Positions 1 to 8,599 are shown, numbered from the stretch's first letter. The stretch: DNA of 64,000 nucleotides from Dolichospermum compactum NIES-806 (GCF_002368115.1 NZ_AP018316.1:2198927-2262926), one strand, 5' to 3'. Numbers and translations are program-made. Notes: a model not told the origin generated them from the sequence alone.

Positions 1-20
1 TTAGTGTGACACTTGCGTAA

Positions 21-425
21 GTCCTATTACCGACAAATGCTGATAAATTAGTCATTGAATTTCGCAATTGGTTTGATAAATATTGTCAAGGTAAATTACC
101 TTGGCATGAAGTAGGAATTAATGTGAGTGAACCTACACCTATTAATGATAATCATGCTGAAATGTTGGATAGATATAAACAACATACTCAACATTGTAGT
201 AGTTGTCGAACAGCGGTTAAAAATCTAGAACGGTTGCAAATAGGACTTTTAGCATATTTTGTAATTATTATATCTGGAGTTGCTGTATTACCTGATCATT
301 GGCGGTTACAGCTAGGTTTACCATTGGTAATTACTGCACTTTTAGGTTTAGGTGCTTACAGTTGGCTAAAATTTTCGCTCATTCCTAAATTCTACTTTGT
401 AGATTATATCCATGCTGAAAAATAA
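21..425 (+). pseudogene. 3' remnant of a pheophorbide a oxygenase-like Rieske protein
   Basis: Only the C-terminal part of a PaO/Tic55-type Rieske oxygenase is visible. The open frame runs from just after an in-frame TAA at 18-20 and reads through residues like LPTNADKLVIEFRNWF, then the family signature DRYKQHTQHCSSCR with its CxxC pair, then two hydrophobic helices (about 60 residues) and a short basic/aromatic tail. The Rieske and mononuclear iron domains are absent. The bases just before the frame (GACACTTGCGTAAGTCC) resemble a cyanobacterial IS end, also seen near 12990 and 47062. I infer that an insertion cut the gene. A GTG at 123 could start a 100-residue product, but it would lack catalytic parts. 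The alternative is a sequencing frameshift in an intact gene whose 5' part lies outside the window. Confidence 0.75.
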
Positions 426-493
426 ACAATTAAAAAATAAAGAATGAATCAATAATAAACTCTTAGCAATCACCCATTACCCATTACCAATTA

Positions 494-1099
494 CTAAAGC
501 TTCAATTCCAAACGTTGAAAATCTTGCTGAATTTCAGACCATAAAGCTTTATTGTATGGGTCAGTTTTTAAGGCTTTTTTCAGATAAATTTTGGCTTTTG
601 GGAGTTGTTTTTCCGTAATTAAGGCTCGTCCCCAGATTTGATAAGCGATCGCTAACCATTGTCGCACCTCCCCATCCTCCGGTAAACGCGCCAGTAAAGC
701 CTCTGCTAGAGCGATCGCCTGGGGAAACCGTTTTTCCAGCAAAAATCGCTGTAACTGCTCATAAGTCTTCCACTTTAACCGCTCTTCAATCTCCTCCAAA
801 TTTGGTGGATGAGGTGTAACCATTGTTTTTGGTGCTGCTGGTTGAGTTTGCACTTCTGTAGCGCTAGAAACATGAGTTTTCACCGCACTACTCCTTGGCT
901 TAATTTCCTCCGGTGGTAAAACCGCTTGGAGAAACTTATAAGCCTCAGTCACCGCAATAAACTTATCTTTCGCTTTGAGATCATCTGGGTTGATATCAGG
1001 ATGATATTGCTGAACCAATCTGCGATAGGACGCTTTAACATCAGCAAAAGAAACTCCCGACCTTAAACCTAATATCCGGTAATAATCTTCAAGATCCAT
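494..1099 (-). CDS. J-domain (DnaJ-like) protein with C-terminal TPRs
   Basis: 201 residues. Residues 4-60 form a J domain: DYYRILGL opening, the diagnostic HPD tripeptide at 33-35 (QQYHPDINP) and helix IV KFIAVTEAYKFL. A variable Pro/Thr/Val-rich linker (about 68-98) follows, then two TPR-like helical pairs (about 112-195). There is no Gly/Phe region or zinc finger, so this is a class C J protein that would stimulate an Hsp70 (DnaK) partner and use the TPRs to recruit a client or partner. The ATG sits directly before the J domain. It lies downstream of clpP on the same strand across a roughly 100-base AT-rich gap, so it may share protein-quality-control transcription, but no overlap proves an operon. 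The specific client is unknown. Confidence 0.9.
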   Translation of the reverse strand: MDLEDYYRILGLRSGVSFADVKASYRRLVQQYHPDINPDDLKAKDKFIAVTEAYKFLQAVLPPEEIKPRSSAVKTHVSSATEVQTQPAAPKTMVTPHPPNLEEIEERLKWKTYEQLQRFLLEKRFPQAIALAEALLARLPEDGEVRQWLAIAYQIWGRALITEKQLPKAKIYLKKALKTDPYNKALWSEIQQDFQRLELKL

Positions 1100-1203
1100 G
1101 TTGCTTCGTTTGACTTCAATTCAAAATTCAAAACTAAAAATTCAAAACGAAAAACTCAGACTTTTGAACCTTACATCTTGAATTTTGAATCATTTTCCCC
1201 TAT

Positions 1204-1797
1204 TTAAATACGTTCTTCAATCACACGATCAATTAAACCGTATTCCTTAGCTTCTTGAGCAGACATAAAAAAGTCACGATTCATGTCTTTCTCAATTTTC
1301 TCTAAAGATTGACCAGTATTATCAACATAAATTTGATTTAACTGGTGACGAAGCCGCAAAATCTCCTTAGCCTCAATAGCGATATCGCTGGCCTGACCAC
1401 GAGTTCCACCAGAAGGTTGATGAATCATAATTCGAGAATGAGGTAGAGCCATCCGCTTCCCCTTTGTCCCCGCAGCCAACAGAAAAGATCCCATAGAAGC
1501 AGCCAGACCAACACAAATTGTCACCACCTCAGACTTAATGTGTTGCATAGTGTCGTAAATCGCCAATCCCGCCGTTACCGAACCACCGGGAGAATTGATA
1601 TACAAATAAATTGGCTTAGTTTGATCATCGGAATCTAAATAGAGCAAATAAGCGACAATCGCATTAGCGATACCATCATCTACTTCCTCCGTCAAAAAAA
1701 TAATGCGCTCCCGAAATAGACGATCTTCGAGATCGATCCATTGTTCATAAGTGCTACCTGGGAGACGATAAGGAACTTTGGGAATACCAATAGGCAT
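1204..1797 (-). CDS. clpP: ATP-dependent Clp protease proteolytic subunit ClpP (active)
   Basis: 197 residues, normal ClpP length, matching the cyanobacterial ClpP2/ClpP3 type that starts MPIGIPKVPYRLPG. The serine-protease triad is intact: Ser101 in GLAASMGS, His126 in SRIMIHQP and Asp175 in MNRDFFMS. It forms the catalytic part of a cytosolic tetradecameric Clp core with ClpR and pairs with a ClpC/ClpX unfoldase. It is the last gene of a three-gene same-strand cluster (clpR, clpR-like, clpP; 1204-3401), as expected from the linked clpP3-clpR pair of other cyanobacteria. Whether it is P2 or P3 cannot be decided by eye. The ATG is well supported by the conserved N-terminus. Confidence 0.96.
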   Translation of the reverse strand: MPIGIPKVPYRLPGSTYEQWIDLEDRLFRERIIFLTEEVDDGIANAIVAYLLYLDSDDQTKPIYLYINSPGGSVTAGLAIYDTMQHIKSEVVTICVGLAASMGSFLLAAGTKGKRMALPHSRIMIHQPSGGTRGQASDIAIEAKEILRLRHQLNQIYVDNTGQSLEKIEKDMNRDFFMSAQEAKEYGLIDRVIEERI

Positions 1798-1883
1798 AGG
1801 ACAATTTTAGTGAAGACTATGAAAATAGAACTGGAGAATTTCCGTCAAAGTTGAAAAGCCAGAATCCAAAATAGAGATTAAGC

Positions 1884-2537
1884 TCAAATAGAGCTTGGCA
1901 AACTCTTTGTACTTTCTAGCACCCGATCAATTAGTCCGTATTCCTGCGCTTCCTGGGGAGTCATATAGAAAATACGTTCACTATCTTTCGAGATTTTTTC
2001 GGCTGTTTGTCCCGTATTTTGGGAAAAAATATCAAAAAGTATGTTTTTTTTCTGCAACACCTCTTCCGCATTCACTTGAATATCTGTTGCTTGACCCTGA
2101 GTAGCTACACTAAACTGAGTCAGAGCAATATTGGCATGAGGTAAACTGAATCTTTTTCCCTTTGTCCCAGATGATAGAATCAATGCTGCCATACCCACCG
2201 CTTGACCCAAACAGATAGTAACAATTTCTGACTTGATGTACTGGATTGTGTCATAAACCGACAAACAAGCCCTAATTGACATCATTCCCAAAGTTTCATC
2301 CATACCAGCCAACACAGGATCACCCAAAGAATTGATATAAAGGTAGATTGGTTTACTCTGATCCTCCGACTCCAGATATAACATGGCAGACATCAGGGAA
2401 TTAGCCAGAGTCGTATTCAGTGGACGATTCAAGAAAAGAATCCGCTCCTGCGCCATTCGTTGATCAATACTGACCCACTGCCACTGGTTACCACCAGGAA
2501 TGTTATAAGGAACTTTTAGTGATGAATCAACAGCCAT
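1884..2537 (-). CDS. Second ClpR-like, catalytically dead ClpP paralogue
   Basis: 217 residues with the ClpP fold. All three catalytic positions are replaced: the serine region reads GQAVGMAA (Ser to Gly115), the histidine region ALTQF (His to Thr140), and the aspartate region SERIFYM (Asp to Ile). It shares with ClpR the roughly 10-residue insertion after the IN(S) strand (here AGMDETLGMMSIRAC), so it most likely arose from clpR by tandem duplication. It lies between clpR and clpP (gaps about 174 and 86 bases). As a non-catalytic subunit it would be structural or regulatory in a mixed ClpP/R ring; this is inference. Product identification is firm, the specific role is not. Confidence 0.88.
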   Translation of the reverse strand: MAVDSSLKVPYNIPGGNQWQWVSIDQRMAQERILFLNRPLNTTLANSLMSAMLYLESEDQSKPIYLYINSLGDPVLAGMDETLGMMSIRACLSVYDTIQYIKSEIVTICLGQAVGMAALILSSGTKGKRFSLPHANIALTQFSVATQGQATDIQVNAEEVLQKKNILFDIFSQNTGQTAEKISKDSERIFYMTPQEAQEYGLIDRVLESTKSLPSSI

Positions 2538-2711
2538 AGGGATAATTAGAAGAAATTAGAGATGATGAGAACCGATTTAACGTGAGTTCGGTGTTAGGAG
2601 TTCGGAGTTCGGAGTTCAGTTTTATGATTTTTCAACGAGAGAATAAGGGTTTGAGACTCCTACTTGGGGTGAGTTTTCCACAAATTATCGTTATGTCGAA
2701 CTCACGTCAAT
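2538..2711. repeat. Intergenic short-repeat tract between clpR paralogues
   Basis: The spacer holds near-tandem GGAGTTCGGAGTTCGG-type repeats at about 2584-2617, a simple-repeat style found in many spacers of this window (for example 10885-10945 and 42818-42832). No convincing gene is seen. Function is unknown; it may reflect repeat expansion after the clpR duplication. Confidence 0.6.
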
Positions 2712-3401
2712 TTAAGCAATCATTGGTAAAGGTTTCGGCAGATCCTTCATGCTTTCGAGAACGCGATCAATCAATCCGTATTCCTTGGCTTGTTGGGGAG
2801 TCAAATAAAACATCCGCTCAGTGTCCTTCGCAATCTTTTCAGGAGACTGTCCAGTGTTTTGAGAGAAAATATCCAAGATAGCCGTTTTGTTGGCTAAGAC
2901 TTCCTTGGCGTAAATTTGAATATCTGTTGCTTGACCTCTAGTCCCACTGCGAGGTTGATTCAGGACAATAGTGGCATGAGGTAGACTAGCTCTCTGACCC
3001 TTAGTTCCGGCAGATAGAATCAGCGCTGCTGTTCCCAATGCCTGACCAATGCAAATTGTATGTACGGGTGTTTTGATATAGTTAATAGTATCACAGATAG
3101 CAAAAGCTTCCGTTTCGTAGCCGATCGCATCCCCTGTGTACCAAGATGTCCCCGTTGAATTGATGTAAAAGAAAATTGGCTTGTCTGGATTGTCAAATTT
3201 CAGATAAAGCAACTGAGCAATAATTAGCTTGGTTACATCAACGCCCATTTGCCGTTTGTATTCATCTGCTGAAACTAAAGGCATTCCCAGATAGACAATT
3301 CGTTCTTTTAAAAGTAGAGAAGCTAAATCTGGTGGCGGTGTCCGGTAGGAACTGTCGCCGTAGTAAGAAGCTTGAACTGACTTGATGGGGGAATTTTCCA
3401 T
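2712..3401 (-). CDS. clpR: ClpR, non-catalytic Clp protease subunit
   Basis: 229 residues, closely matching canonical cyanobacterial ClpR: N-terminus SPIKSVQASYYGDSSYRTPP, the ClpR-specific insertion INSTGTSWYTGDAIGYETEA, and a KDLPKPLPMIA tail. The triad is lost: GQALGTAA (Ser to Gly), IVLNQP (His to Asn) and TERMFYL (Asp to Met). In Synechococcus, ClpR assembles with ClpP3 into an essential mixed core whose partner is ClpC; that role is transferred from family knowledge. It is first in the three-gene cluster, with a 224-base upstream spacer (3402-3625) expected to carry the promoter. Confidence 0.95.
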   Translation of the reverse strand: MENSPIKSVQASYYGDSSYRTPPPDLASLLLKERIVYLGMPLVSADEYKRQMGVDVTKLIIAQLLYLKFDNPDKPIFFYINSTGTSWYTGDAIGYETEAFAICDTINYIKTPVHTICIGQALGTAALILSAGTKGQRASLPHATIVLNQPRSGTRGQATDIQIYAKEVLANKTAILDIFSQNTGQSPEKIAKDTERMFYLTPQQAKEYGLIDRVLESMKDLPKPLPMIA

Positions 3402-3625
3402 AGCAACTGATGATCTGAGATTATGCCGTTAATGTATTACATCCTAGCGCGATGCTCACCCAATTTAGGGTGCGGATTTCTCCCTGATAGGGAAAAAAGC
3501 TAGATTTTAGAATATTTTGTTCTTAATTACCTTTAATTCCTAAGACAACACAATTTAAAATGTTGTGACATCAGGTATACGTTTTCAAATATATAGCATC
3601 TGAATGATAAACGCTATATCTATAA

Positions 3626-4201
3626 TTAAAAAATTGGTTGTAAATCTAAAATAAATCCTGGTAATACATCTTCTCCAGATAAACTTGTAGGAGATTCTAG
3701 AATTTCTGTTTCCTGATTTGGACGATATATTTCTACTTGTTGATTTTTAGGATTAATTAACCAACCTAACCGCAAACCATTGGCGATATATTCTCGCATT
3801 TTAGCTTGAGTATCTGCTAAATCATCGCTTTCAGAAACCAACTCAATCACAAAATCAGGACATAAAGGCAAGAACCTTTTTCTTTGTTCTGGTGTGAGTG
3901 CATTCCATCTTTCTATCTTAATCCAAGACACATCAGGAGAACGGGTAGCACCATTAGGTAATTTAAAACCTGTAGAAGAATCAAAAGCTTTTCCTAAACC
4001 ATTTTGGCGATTCCAATATCCTAAATCCAGACACATTTCAAAATTTCTATTTCCCGTTTCTCCTCCTGTTGGTGACATGATACTTAATTCTCCTTGAGCC
4101 GATAATTCTAAACGTAAATCTTTATTAGCAGCAACCACTTCCACAAATTTATCATCTGTGAATTTGAGTGATTGTGGTATTTGTAAAGTTATAGCAGTCA
4201 T
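3626..4201 (-). CDS. Uma2 family (DUF820) putative restriction-like endonuclease
   Basis: 191 residues, typical for the Uma2/DUF820 family that is greatly expanded in cyanobacteria. The PD-(D/E)xK nuclease-like core is visible: a conserved E in SIMSPTGGETG, SPDVSWIK (metal-binding Asp) and PDFVIELVSESD (E-x-[SK] element), followed by KMREYIANGLRLGWLINP and a terminal DVLPGFILDL. Family members are predicted nucleases of unknown physiological role, often near mobile DNA. There is no operon partner; the gene stands alone between repeat-filled spacers. The ATG at 4199-4201 gives the standard MTAITLQ-type N-terminus. Confidence 0.88.
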   Translation of the reverse strand: MTAITLQIPQSLKFTDDKFVEVVAANKDLRLELSAQGELSIMSPTGGETGNRNFEMCLDLGYWNRQNGLGKAFDSSTGFKLPNGATRSPDVSWIKIERWNALTPEQRKRFLPLCPDFVIELVSESDDLADTQAKMREYIANGLRLGWLINPKNQQVEIYRPNQETEILESPTSLSGEDVLPGFILDLQPIF

Positions 4202-4473
4202 GATTCATACCTCGTGACTAATCTCTATTTATTTCCTCGTTCCCTCGTTCCCAGTCTCCGACTGGGAATGCTGTCCGGGAGGTTCTACCTACCATTTTAA
4301 CGATATTTTCAGAACAGGGCGGTTAGAAACCGCTTATACACGAATGAAATCCACCTGCGTGGGTTAAAGTTAAATTCCAAATTTCTTTTAGTTCACGTAG
4401 CGTTCTGAAGGAATAGGTGGACTTTGGTTGTATAGCCGCGAATTATATTCGCCCAAAACTTGTTTTTCTATTA
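4202..4473. repeat. Palindromic-repeat spacer
   Basis: This gene-free stretch carries the hairpin TTCCCAGTCTCCGACTGGGAA at 4248-4268, followed by a degenerate tail (GAGGTTCTACCTACC... CAGGGCGG). A second member of the same family is at 16382-16402 with matching flanks (GAGGCTCTGCCTAG... GCAGGGCGG). The motif CCACCTGCGTGG near 4351 recurs in the element at 23557-23717. These look like dispersed cyanobacterial palindromic repeats; no coding function is evident. Confidence 0.7.
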
Positions 4474-5031
4474 TTAAAGCAAGCGATAAATAACTGCTCC
4501 GGTAGATTCGTGATTAGCCATTTCCATTAATCCATCAGCACAAATAGTCTCAAGAATGGAGCGAACTTCTGAAGTAGGTTTGCTAAGTTCAATAACTGCA
4601 TCAGTCATGGATATACTTCCACCTTTATTTTGAGCTAATTTTAAAAGAGCAACAATATCATTTTGCTTGGATATTGCAGGTGTTATTGCTCCTTGGGAAA
4701 CCTGTTGCGGTGGTAGTTGAATACTAGAAAGATCAGAACCTGATCCTGGTATTTGTCCTGTAACTTGTCCACCAAGATTAACCACAACAGTTTGGGTATT
4801 GGATTGATTATTGTTTTGATTACCACCGTGTAATGCCAAATATTTCAGGGTTTTCTCATCCACCATTGCAGGAATTAGTGCCAAATCTATAAGCTGACCA
4901 AAACCAAACAAACCCCAGGTAAAAAGATAGATAAGACCTGATAGTGGTTTACCAGCATAAAAACGATGAATACCACCCAATCCTAAACACCAGAGTAGCC
5001 AAAGCAAATAAGCAGTGCTTTTATTAATCAT
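4474..5031 (-). CDS. TM2 domain-containing membrane protein
   Basis: 185 residues from the ATG at 5029-5031. Residues 1-55 are a TM2 domain: two hydrophobic helices around LGLGGIHRFYAGKPLSGLIYLFTWGLFGFGQLIDL, with the conserved G-x-H-R-F-Y turn. A Gln/Asn/Gly-rich linker (about 70-115) follows. The C-terminal 60 residues look like a winged-helix domain (IVALLKLAQNKGGSISMTDAVIELSKPTSEVRSILETICADGLM), a known TM2 protein architecture in cyanobacteria. The frame is open upstream to 5286, but that part is Arg/Leu-rich, unlike TM2 N-termini, and overlaps repeat-like DNA, so I use the internal start. Role unknown; perhaps a membrane-tethered sensor or regulator. Confidence 0.85.
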   Translation of the reverse strand: MINKSTAYLLWLLWCLGLGGIHRFYAGKPLSGLIYLFTWGLFGFGQLIDLALIPAMVDEKTLKYLALHGGNQNNNQSNTQTVVVNLGGQVTGQIPGSGSDLSSIQLPPQQVSQGAITPAISKQNDIVALLKLAQNKGGSISMTDAVIELSKPTSEVRSILETICADGLMEMANHESTGAVIYRLL

Positions 5032-5372
5032 GATTGATAGTAAGTGTATGTAGTCTAGAAACAAAAATAGCACATTAAGACTTAGATTTGATTCTGAAAT
5101 CCGTATTTTTCGGGGTTGCACTTGTAAAATCAACATCCTAAAAACTTGTGCTGCGTCTAGCTGCAAAAGCAATGGTAAATGATCGAAGCGAAGCGTCTTT
5201 TTATCTCTAATTAAACTATGCCAGCCTATATAAGTAATAAAAAGCACGAAAACTCTGGCGAACATTTTAGATAACGCATATTTCATAAAATTATTTTCCG
5301 TAGTATAGAGGATGCCATTTGAAGCTATTTATAAAATTGTGTATGTCTGAGACTAGATAGGAAATTGAAATT

Positions 5373-6629
5373 ATGAAAGTTAATTTACAACTGGCTTTAA
5401 ATGATGCAGGTATTGACGCAAATCAAACCAGCACTCAACGTCAATTAGCAATATCCGTTTCTGCTGGTGGTGAAACTGTGGATCGGACTGTGCCATTGAA
5501 CTTATGCTTAATTCTCGATCATAGCGGTTCAATGCAAGGAAAATCCCTAGAAACGGTGAAAAATGCCGCTTGTTTGTTAGTAGATCGTCTGAGTCCTGAA
5601 GATCGTCTGAGTGTGGTTGTTTTTGACCACCGGGCCAAGGTTTTAGTCCCCAATCAATTAATTACAGATCGCCAACATATCAAAAAGCAAATTAAACAAC
5701 TTACCGCTGATGGGGGAACTGCTATTGATGAGGGTTTACGGTTGGGAATTGAGGAATTAGCCAAAGGTAAACATGATACAGTTTCCCAAGCATTTTTACT
5801 GACTGATGGGGAAAATGAACATGGTGATAACGATCGCTGTTTGAAATTTTCCCAATTAGCCGCCAGCTATAATTTAACTCTAAATACATTGGGATTTGGT
5901 GACAATTGGAATGATAAAGTTTTAGAAAAAATCGCTGATGCTGGCATGGGTACAATGTCTTATATTCAACACCCAGATCAGGCTGTATCGGAATTTGGGC
6001 GGTTGTTTAGTCGAATGCAAACAGTGGGGTTGACCAATGCTCAACTATTATTATCTTTAATGCCTAATGTCCGACTGGCAGAACTCAAACCCATTGCCCA
6101 AGTGTCTCCAGATACCATTGAGTTACCAGTACAACCCGAAAGCGATGGCCGCTTGGTGGTGAGATTGGGCGATTTAATGAAAGACTCCGAACGGGTAGTT
6201 TTAGTTAATATTTATGTGGGACAGTTGCCAGAAGGTAAACAGGCGATCGCTAATGTTCAAGTCCGCTACGATGACCCCGCCCATAACCAAATCGGACTAT
6301 ACTCCCCCAATCTACCAATTTATGCTCATGTCACCAGGGAATACCAACCAGCACCAAATCCCCAGGTACAACGGTCAGTTTTAGCTTTAGCCAAATATCG
6401 CCAAACCCAGTTAGCCGAAACGAAATTACAACAGGGTGATCGGGCTGGTGCAGCAACGATGTTACAAACTGCGGCAAAAACTGCGCTGCAAATGGGCGAT
6501 GCTAGTGCAGCAACGGTATTACAAGTTTCCGCCACCCACCTACAAGCTGGGGAAGAGTTATCAGAAAGCGATCGCAAAAAAACCAGAATTGTCTCAAAAA
6601 CTGTTTTGCAAGATGCTTCCCCTCAATGA
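5373..6629 (+). CDS. VWA domain-containing protein (first of tandem pair)
   Basis: 418 residues. A von Willebrand factor A domain fills about 42-215, with an intact MIDAS metal site: DHSGS at 49-53, the Thr of ADGGTAIDEGL and the Asp of LLTDGENEHGD. A beta-rich region follows (about 225-310), then an Ala/Gln-rich helical tail (LAKYRQTQLAETKLQQGDRAGAA). There is no signal peptide, so it is probably cytosolic. Such VWA proteins bind partners through a metal, often with Ser/Thr kinases or phosphatases, none of which is adjacent here. Its TGA overlaps the ATG of the next paralogue in an ATGA, so the two are translationally coupled. The start is the ATG giving MKVNLQLALND, an opening shared with the partner. 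Confidence 0.88.
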   Translation: MKVNLQLALNDAGIDANQTSTQRQLAISVSAGGETVDRTVPLNLCLILDHSGSMQGKSLETVKNAACLLVDRLSPEDRLSVVVFDHRAKVLVPNQLITDRQHIKKQIKQLTADGGTAIDEGLRLGIEELAKGKHDTVSQAFLLTDGENEHGDNDRCLKFSQLAASYNLTLNTLGFGDNWNDKVLEKIADAGMGTMSYIQHPDQAVSEFGRLFSRMQTVGLTNAQLLLSLMPNVRLAELKPIAQVSPDTIELPVQPESDGRLVVRLGDLMKDSERVVLVNIYVGQLPEGKQAIANVQVRYDDPAHNQIGLYSPNLPIYAHVTREYQPAPNPQVQRSVLALAKYRQTQLAETKLQQGDRAGAATMLQTAAKTALQMGDASAATVLQVSATHLQAGEELSESDRKKTRIVSKTVLQDASPQ

Positions 6630-7906
6630 AAGTTCAACTAACATCGGCTCTAAATGATACCAACGTTGATGCTGCCCAACAAAGCAATCAACGGCAACTC
6701 TCAATTTCTATTTCCGCCATTCCTGCTGAATTTGAACAAAGTTTACCCTTGAATCTCTGCTTGATTCTCGATCAAAGTGGTTCTATGTCCGGTGAACCCC
6801 TGAATATCGTCATTCAAGCAGTTGAGCAATTATTGGATCAATTAAAAGTTGGTGACAGGATTTCCATCATCGGTTTTGCTGGCACGTCTGGAGTCATTAT
6901 CCCCAACCAAATCATCCAAGATATTGAAAGCATCAAAACCCAGTTAAGAGCCAAGCTAAAGGCTGCTGGCGGGACTGTCATCGCCGAAGGTTTATCCTTG
7001 GGGATTACAGAACTACTCAAAGGCACAAAAGGGGCGGTTTCCCAAGCCTTCTTACTCACAGATGGTCATGGGGATAACGGGTTACAGATTTGGAAATGGC
7101 AAATTGGACCAAATGACAATAAACGTTGTTTGCAACTTGCCAAAAAAGCCGCTAAACTCAACCTGACAATTAACACTCTGGGTTTTGGTGATGACTGGAA
7201 TCCAGATTTATTGGAAAAGATTGCTGATGCTGGGGGTGGTACTTTAGCTTACATCGAGAACCCAGAACAAGCTGTAACTCAATTTGCCCGGCTGTTTCGG
7301 CGGGTACAGTCGGTGGGATTAACAAATGCCCATTTACTTCTATCTTTAGTACCTGCTGTCCGTCTGGCGGAACTCAAACCTGTTGCCCAAGTTGTTCCAG
7401 ATACCATTGAATTAGCAGTAGAAACCGATTCTAATGGGACTTTAATAGTGCGGTTAGGGGATTTGATGAAGGATAGCGAACGGGTTGTTTTAGCGAATAT
7501 TTATCTGGGACAATTGCCAGAAGGGAAACAAGTCATTGGTCATATTCAAATTCGCTATGATGACCCATCGTTGAATAAAGAGGGTTTACTTTCTCCCTTA
7601 GTGCCAATATATGCCAATTTTACCAAGAGTTATGAACCTGCTCTCAATTCCCAGGTGCTAAACTCGATTCTGCTTTTGGCTAAATATCGGCAAACTCAAT
7701 TAGCTGAGGCAAAATTAGAACTAGGCGATCGCCTTGGTGCTGCCACAATGTTACAAACTGCTGCTAATACAGCCTTACAAATCGGTGATACCTGTGCAGC
7801 CACTGTGTTACAAGTTTCGGCAACTCGCTTACAAGCCGGTGAAGAGTTATCGGAGAGCGATCGCAAGAAGACAAGAATGGCATCCAAGACTATTTTGAAA
7901 GAATAG
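6626..7906 (+). CDS. VWA domain-containing protein (second of tandem pair)
   Basis: 426 residues and clearly paralogous to the preceding gene along its whole length (same MKVxLxxALND opening, same LAKYRQTQLAE tail). The MIDAS site is intact: DQSGS near residue 51, Thr in AAGGTVIAEGL, Asp in LLTDGHGDNG. It differs by a short insertion after the DG motif (LQIWKWQIGPND). The 4-base ATGA overlap shows coupled translation, and the products may form a heterodimer (inference). The pair looks like a tandem duplication retained as an operon. Partner and function are not evident from neighbours. Confidence 0.88.
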   Translation: MKVQLTSALNDTNVDAAQQSNQRQLSISISAIPAEFEQSLPLNLCLILDQSGSMSGEPLNIVIQAVEQLLDQLKVGDRISIIGFAGTSGVIIPNQIIQDIESIKTQLRAKLKAAGGTVIAEGLSLGITELLKGTKGAVSQAFLLTDGHGDNGLQIWKWQIGPNDNKRCLQLAKKAAKLNLTINTLGFGDDWNPDLLEKIADAGGGTLAYIENPEQAVTQFARLFRRVQSVGLTNAHLLLSLVPAVRLAELKPVAQVVPDTIELAVETDSNGTLIVRLGDLMKDSERVVLANIYLGQLPEGKQVIGHIQIRYDDPSLNKEGLLSPLVPIYANFTKSYEPALNSQVLNSILLLAKYRQTQLAEAKLELGDRLGAATMLQTAANTALQIGDTCAATVLQVSATRLQAGEELSESDRKKTRMASKTILKE

Positions 7907-7989
7907 CTGTAGGGTAGGTCTTTTGGCCTACCTGATCCAATTTTCGGCAATTTTCGAGCCAGCGATCGCTCTAAAATCAGTATAAACAT

Positions 7990-8123
7990 CCGCCATATCA
8001 GATTTTATTGAATTTGTACACACCTTATAGGCAGATGAATAGGAGTAATTTAAGGTTTAAAGTATCTATATATGGTAAACACCTGGTATATATAAAGGCT
8101 TGGCTAATACCCAAGCCTTTTTT
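7990..8123 (+). ncRNA. Candidate small RNA unit 1 of a tandem pair
   Basis: In an 828-base gene-free interval. A conserved block AATTTGTACACA at 8011 followed by TAGGCAGATGA is repeated exactly 200 bases downstream in unit 2, and both units end in an intrinsic terminator. The conserved block may be promoter sequence (TTGTAC as a -35-like element, then GAATAG or GATATG about 17 bases on), with transcription starting near 8045-8050 and a product of about 75-80 nt. A second hairpin (TATATATGG... CCTGGTATATA) precedes the terminator. No ORF of note is present. This is inferred from structure; no known family was recognised. Confidence 0.45.
8095..8123 (+). terminator. Intrinsic terminator of unit 1
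   Basis: Perfect 9-bp stem (AAGGCTTGG / CCAAGCCTT) with a 7-base loop, followed directly by a run of T to 8123. Confidence 0.8.
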
Positions 8124-8189
8124 ATATTGAAATTAATTAGTATAATTTCATATAGACTACTATTTGCAATGCCAATATAGGTTTTCGTC

Positions 8190-8327
8190 TTGATTTATCA
8201 CAATTAGAGCAATTTGTACACATTCTCTAGGAAGATGATATGTGACTAGAGTAGCACTAAATTAATTGAGTACGTTGTTAAGCACAGCAATTATGGAGGT
8301 TTGGTCATAGCACCAAACCTTTTTTTT
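8190..8327 (+). ncRNA. Candidate small RNA unit 2 of a tandem pair
   Basis: This unit repeats the AATTTGTACACA block at 8211 and TAGGAAGATGA just after it. The body is then diverged, and a terminator lies 202 bases after that of unit 1. The terminator stems differ by paired changes (GGCTTGG/CCAAGCC versus GGTTTGG/CCAAACC), which suggests selection for the structure rather than the sequence. The candidate transcript is about 80 nt from near 8245. Evidence is structural only. Confidence 0.45.
8297..8327 (+). terminator. Intrinsic terminator of unit 2
   Basis: 8-bp stem (AGGTTTGG / CCAAACCT) with an 8-base loop, followed by eight T residues. Confidence 0.8.
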
Positions 8328-8353
8328 CGCTTCTCAAATTTAGGAGTCACCGA

Positions 8354-8427
8354 GTCAGGAGTAAAACTGGCTTGCTGTCCAGCTTTGAATTTAGATCCTG
8401 TACCCCATTAATTTGCAACCTGCTGTA
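8354..8427. repeat. Dispersed repeat, copy 1 (copy 2 at 44282-44354)
   Basis: About 74 bases sharing the core GCTTTGAATTTAGATCCTG, then a near-identical TAC(C/T)(C/T)CATTAATTTGCAA tail, with 44282-44354 in the same orientation. Both copies follow a GAGTCAGGAGT-type simple repeat. Probably a degenerate mobile-element remnant; no coding potential seen. Confidence 0.7.
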
Positions 8428-8599
8428 AATAAAAACTTGAGTTGATATTGTATACTAATATACTTAACAAAATCAAAGAATATTTACAACTATACTAAGA
8501 CCCATAAAGTCTTGACAAAACCTATAAATAATGTGTTATCATAGGTGATAGTGACAAATATACCTCCCAAAATACCAAAGCATTCGCCCTTTTCTGCTT

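Noticed and set aside
123..425. A 100-residue gene starting at GTG 123
   Set aside because: The upstream frame clearly continues the same family (LPTNADKLVIEFRNWF), so this is the tail of a larger broken gene rather than a small gene.
5032..5286. N-terminal extension of the TM2 protein
   Set aside because: The extra 85 residues do not resemble the TM2 N-terminus and include a sequence from repeat-like DNA; the internal ATG at 5031 gives a normal TM2 start.
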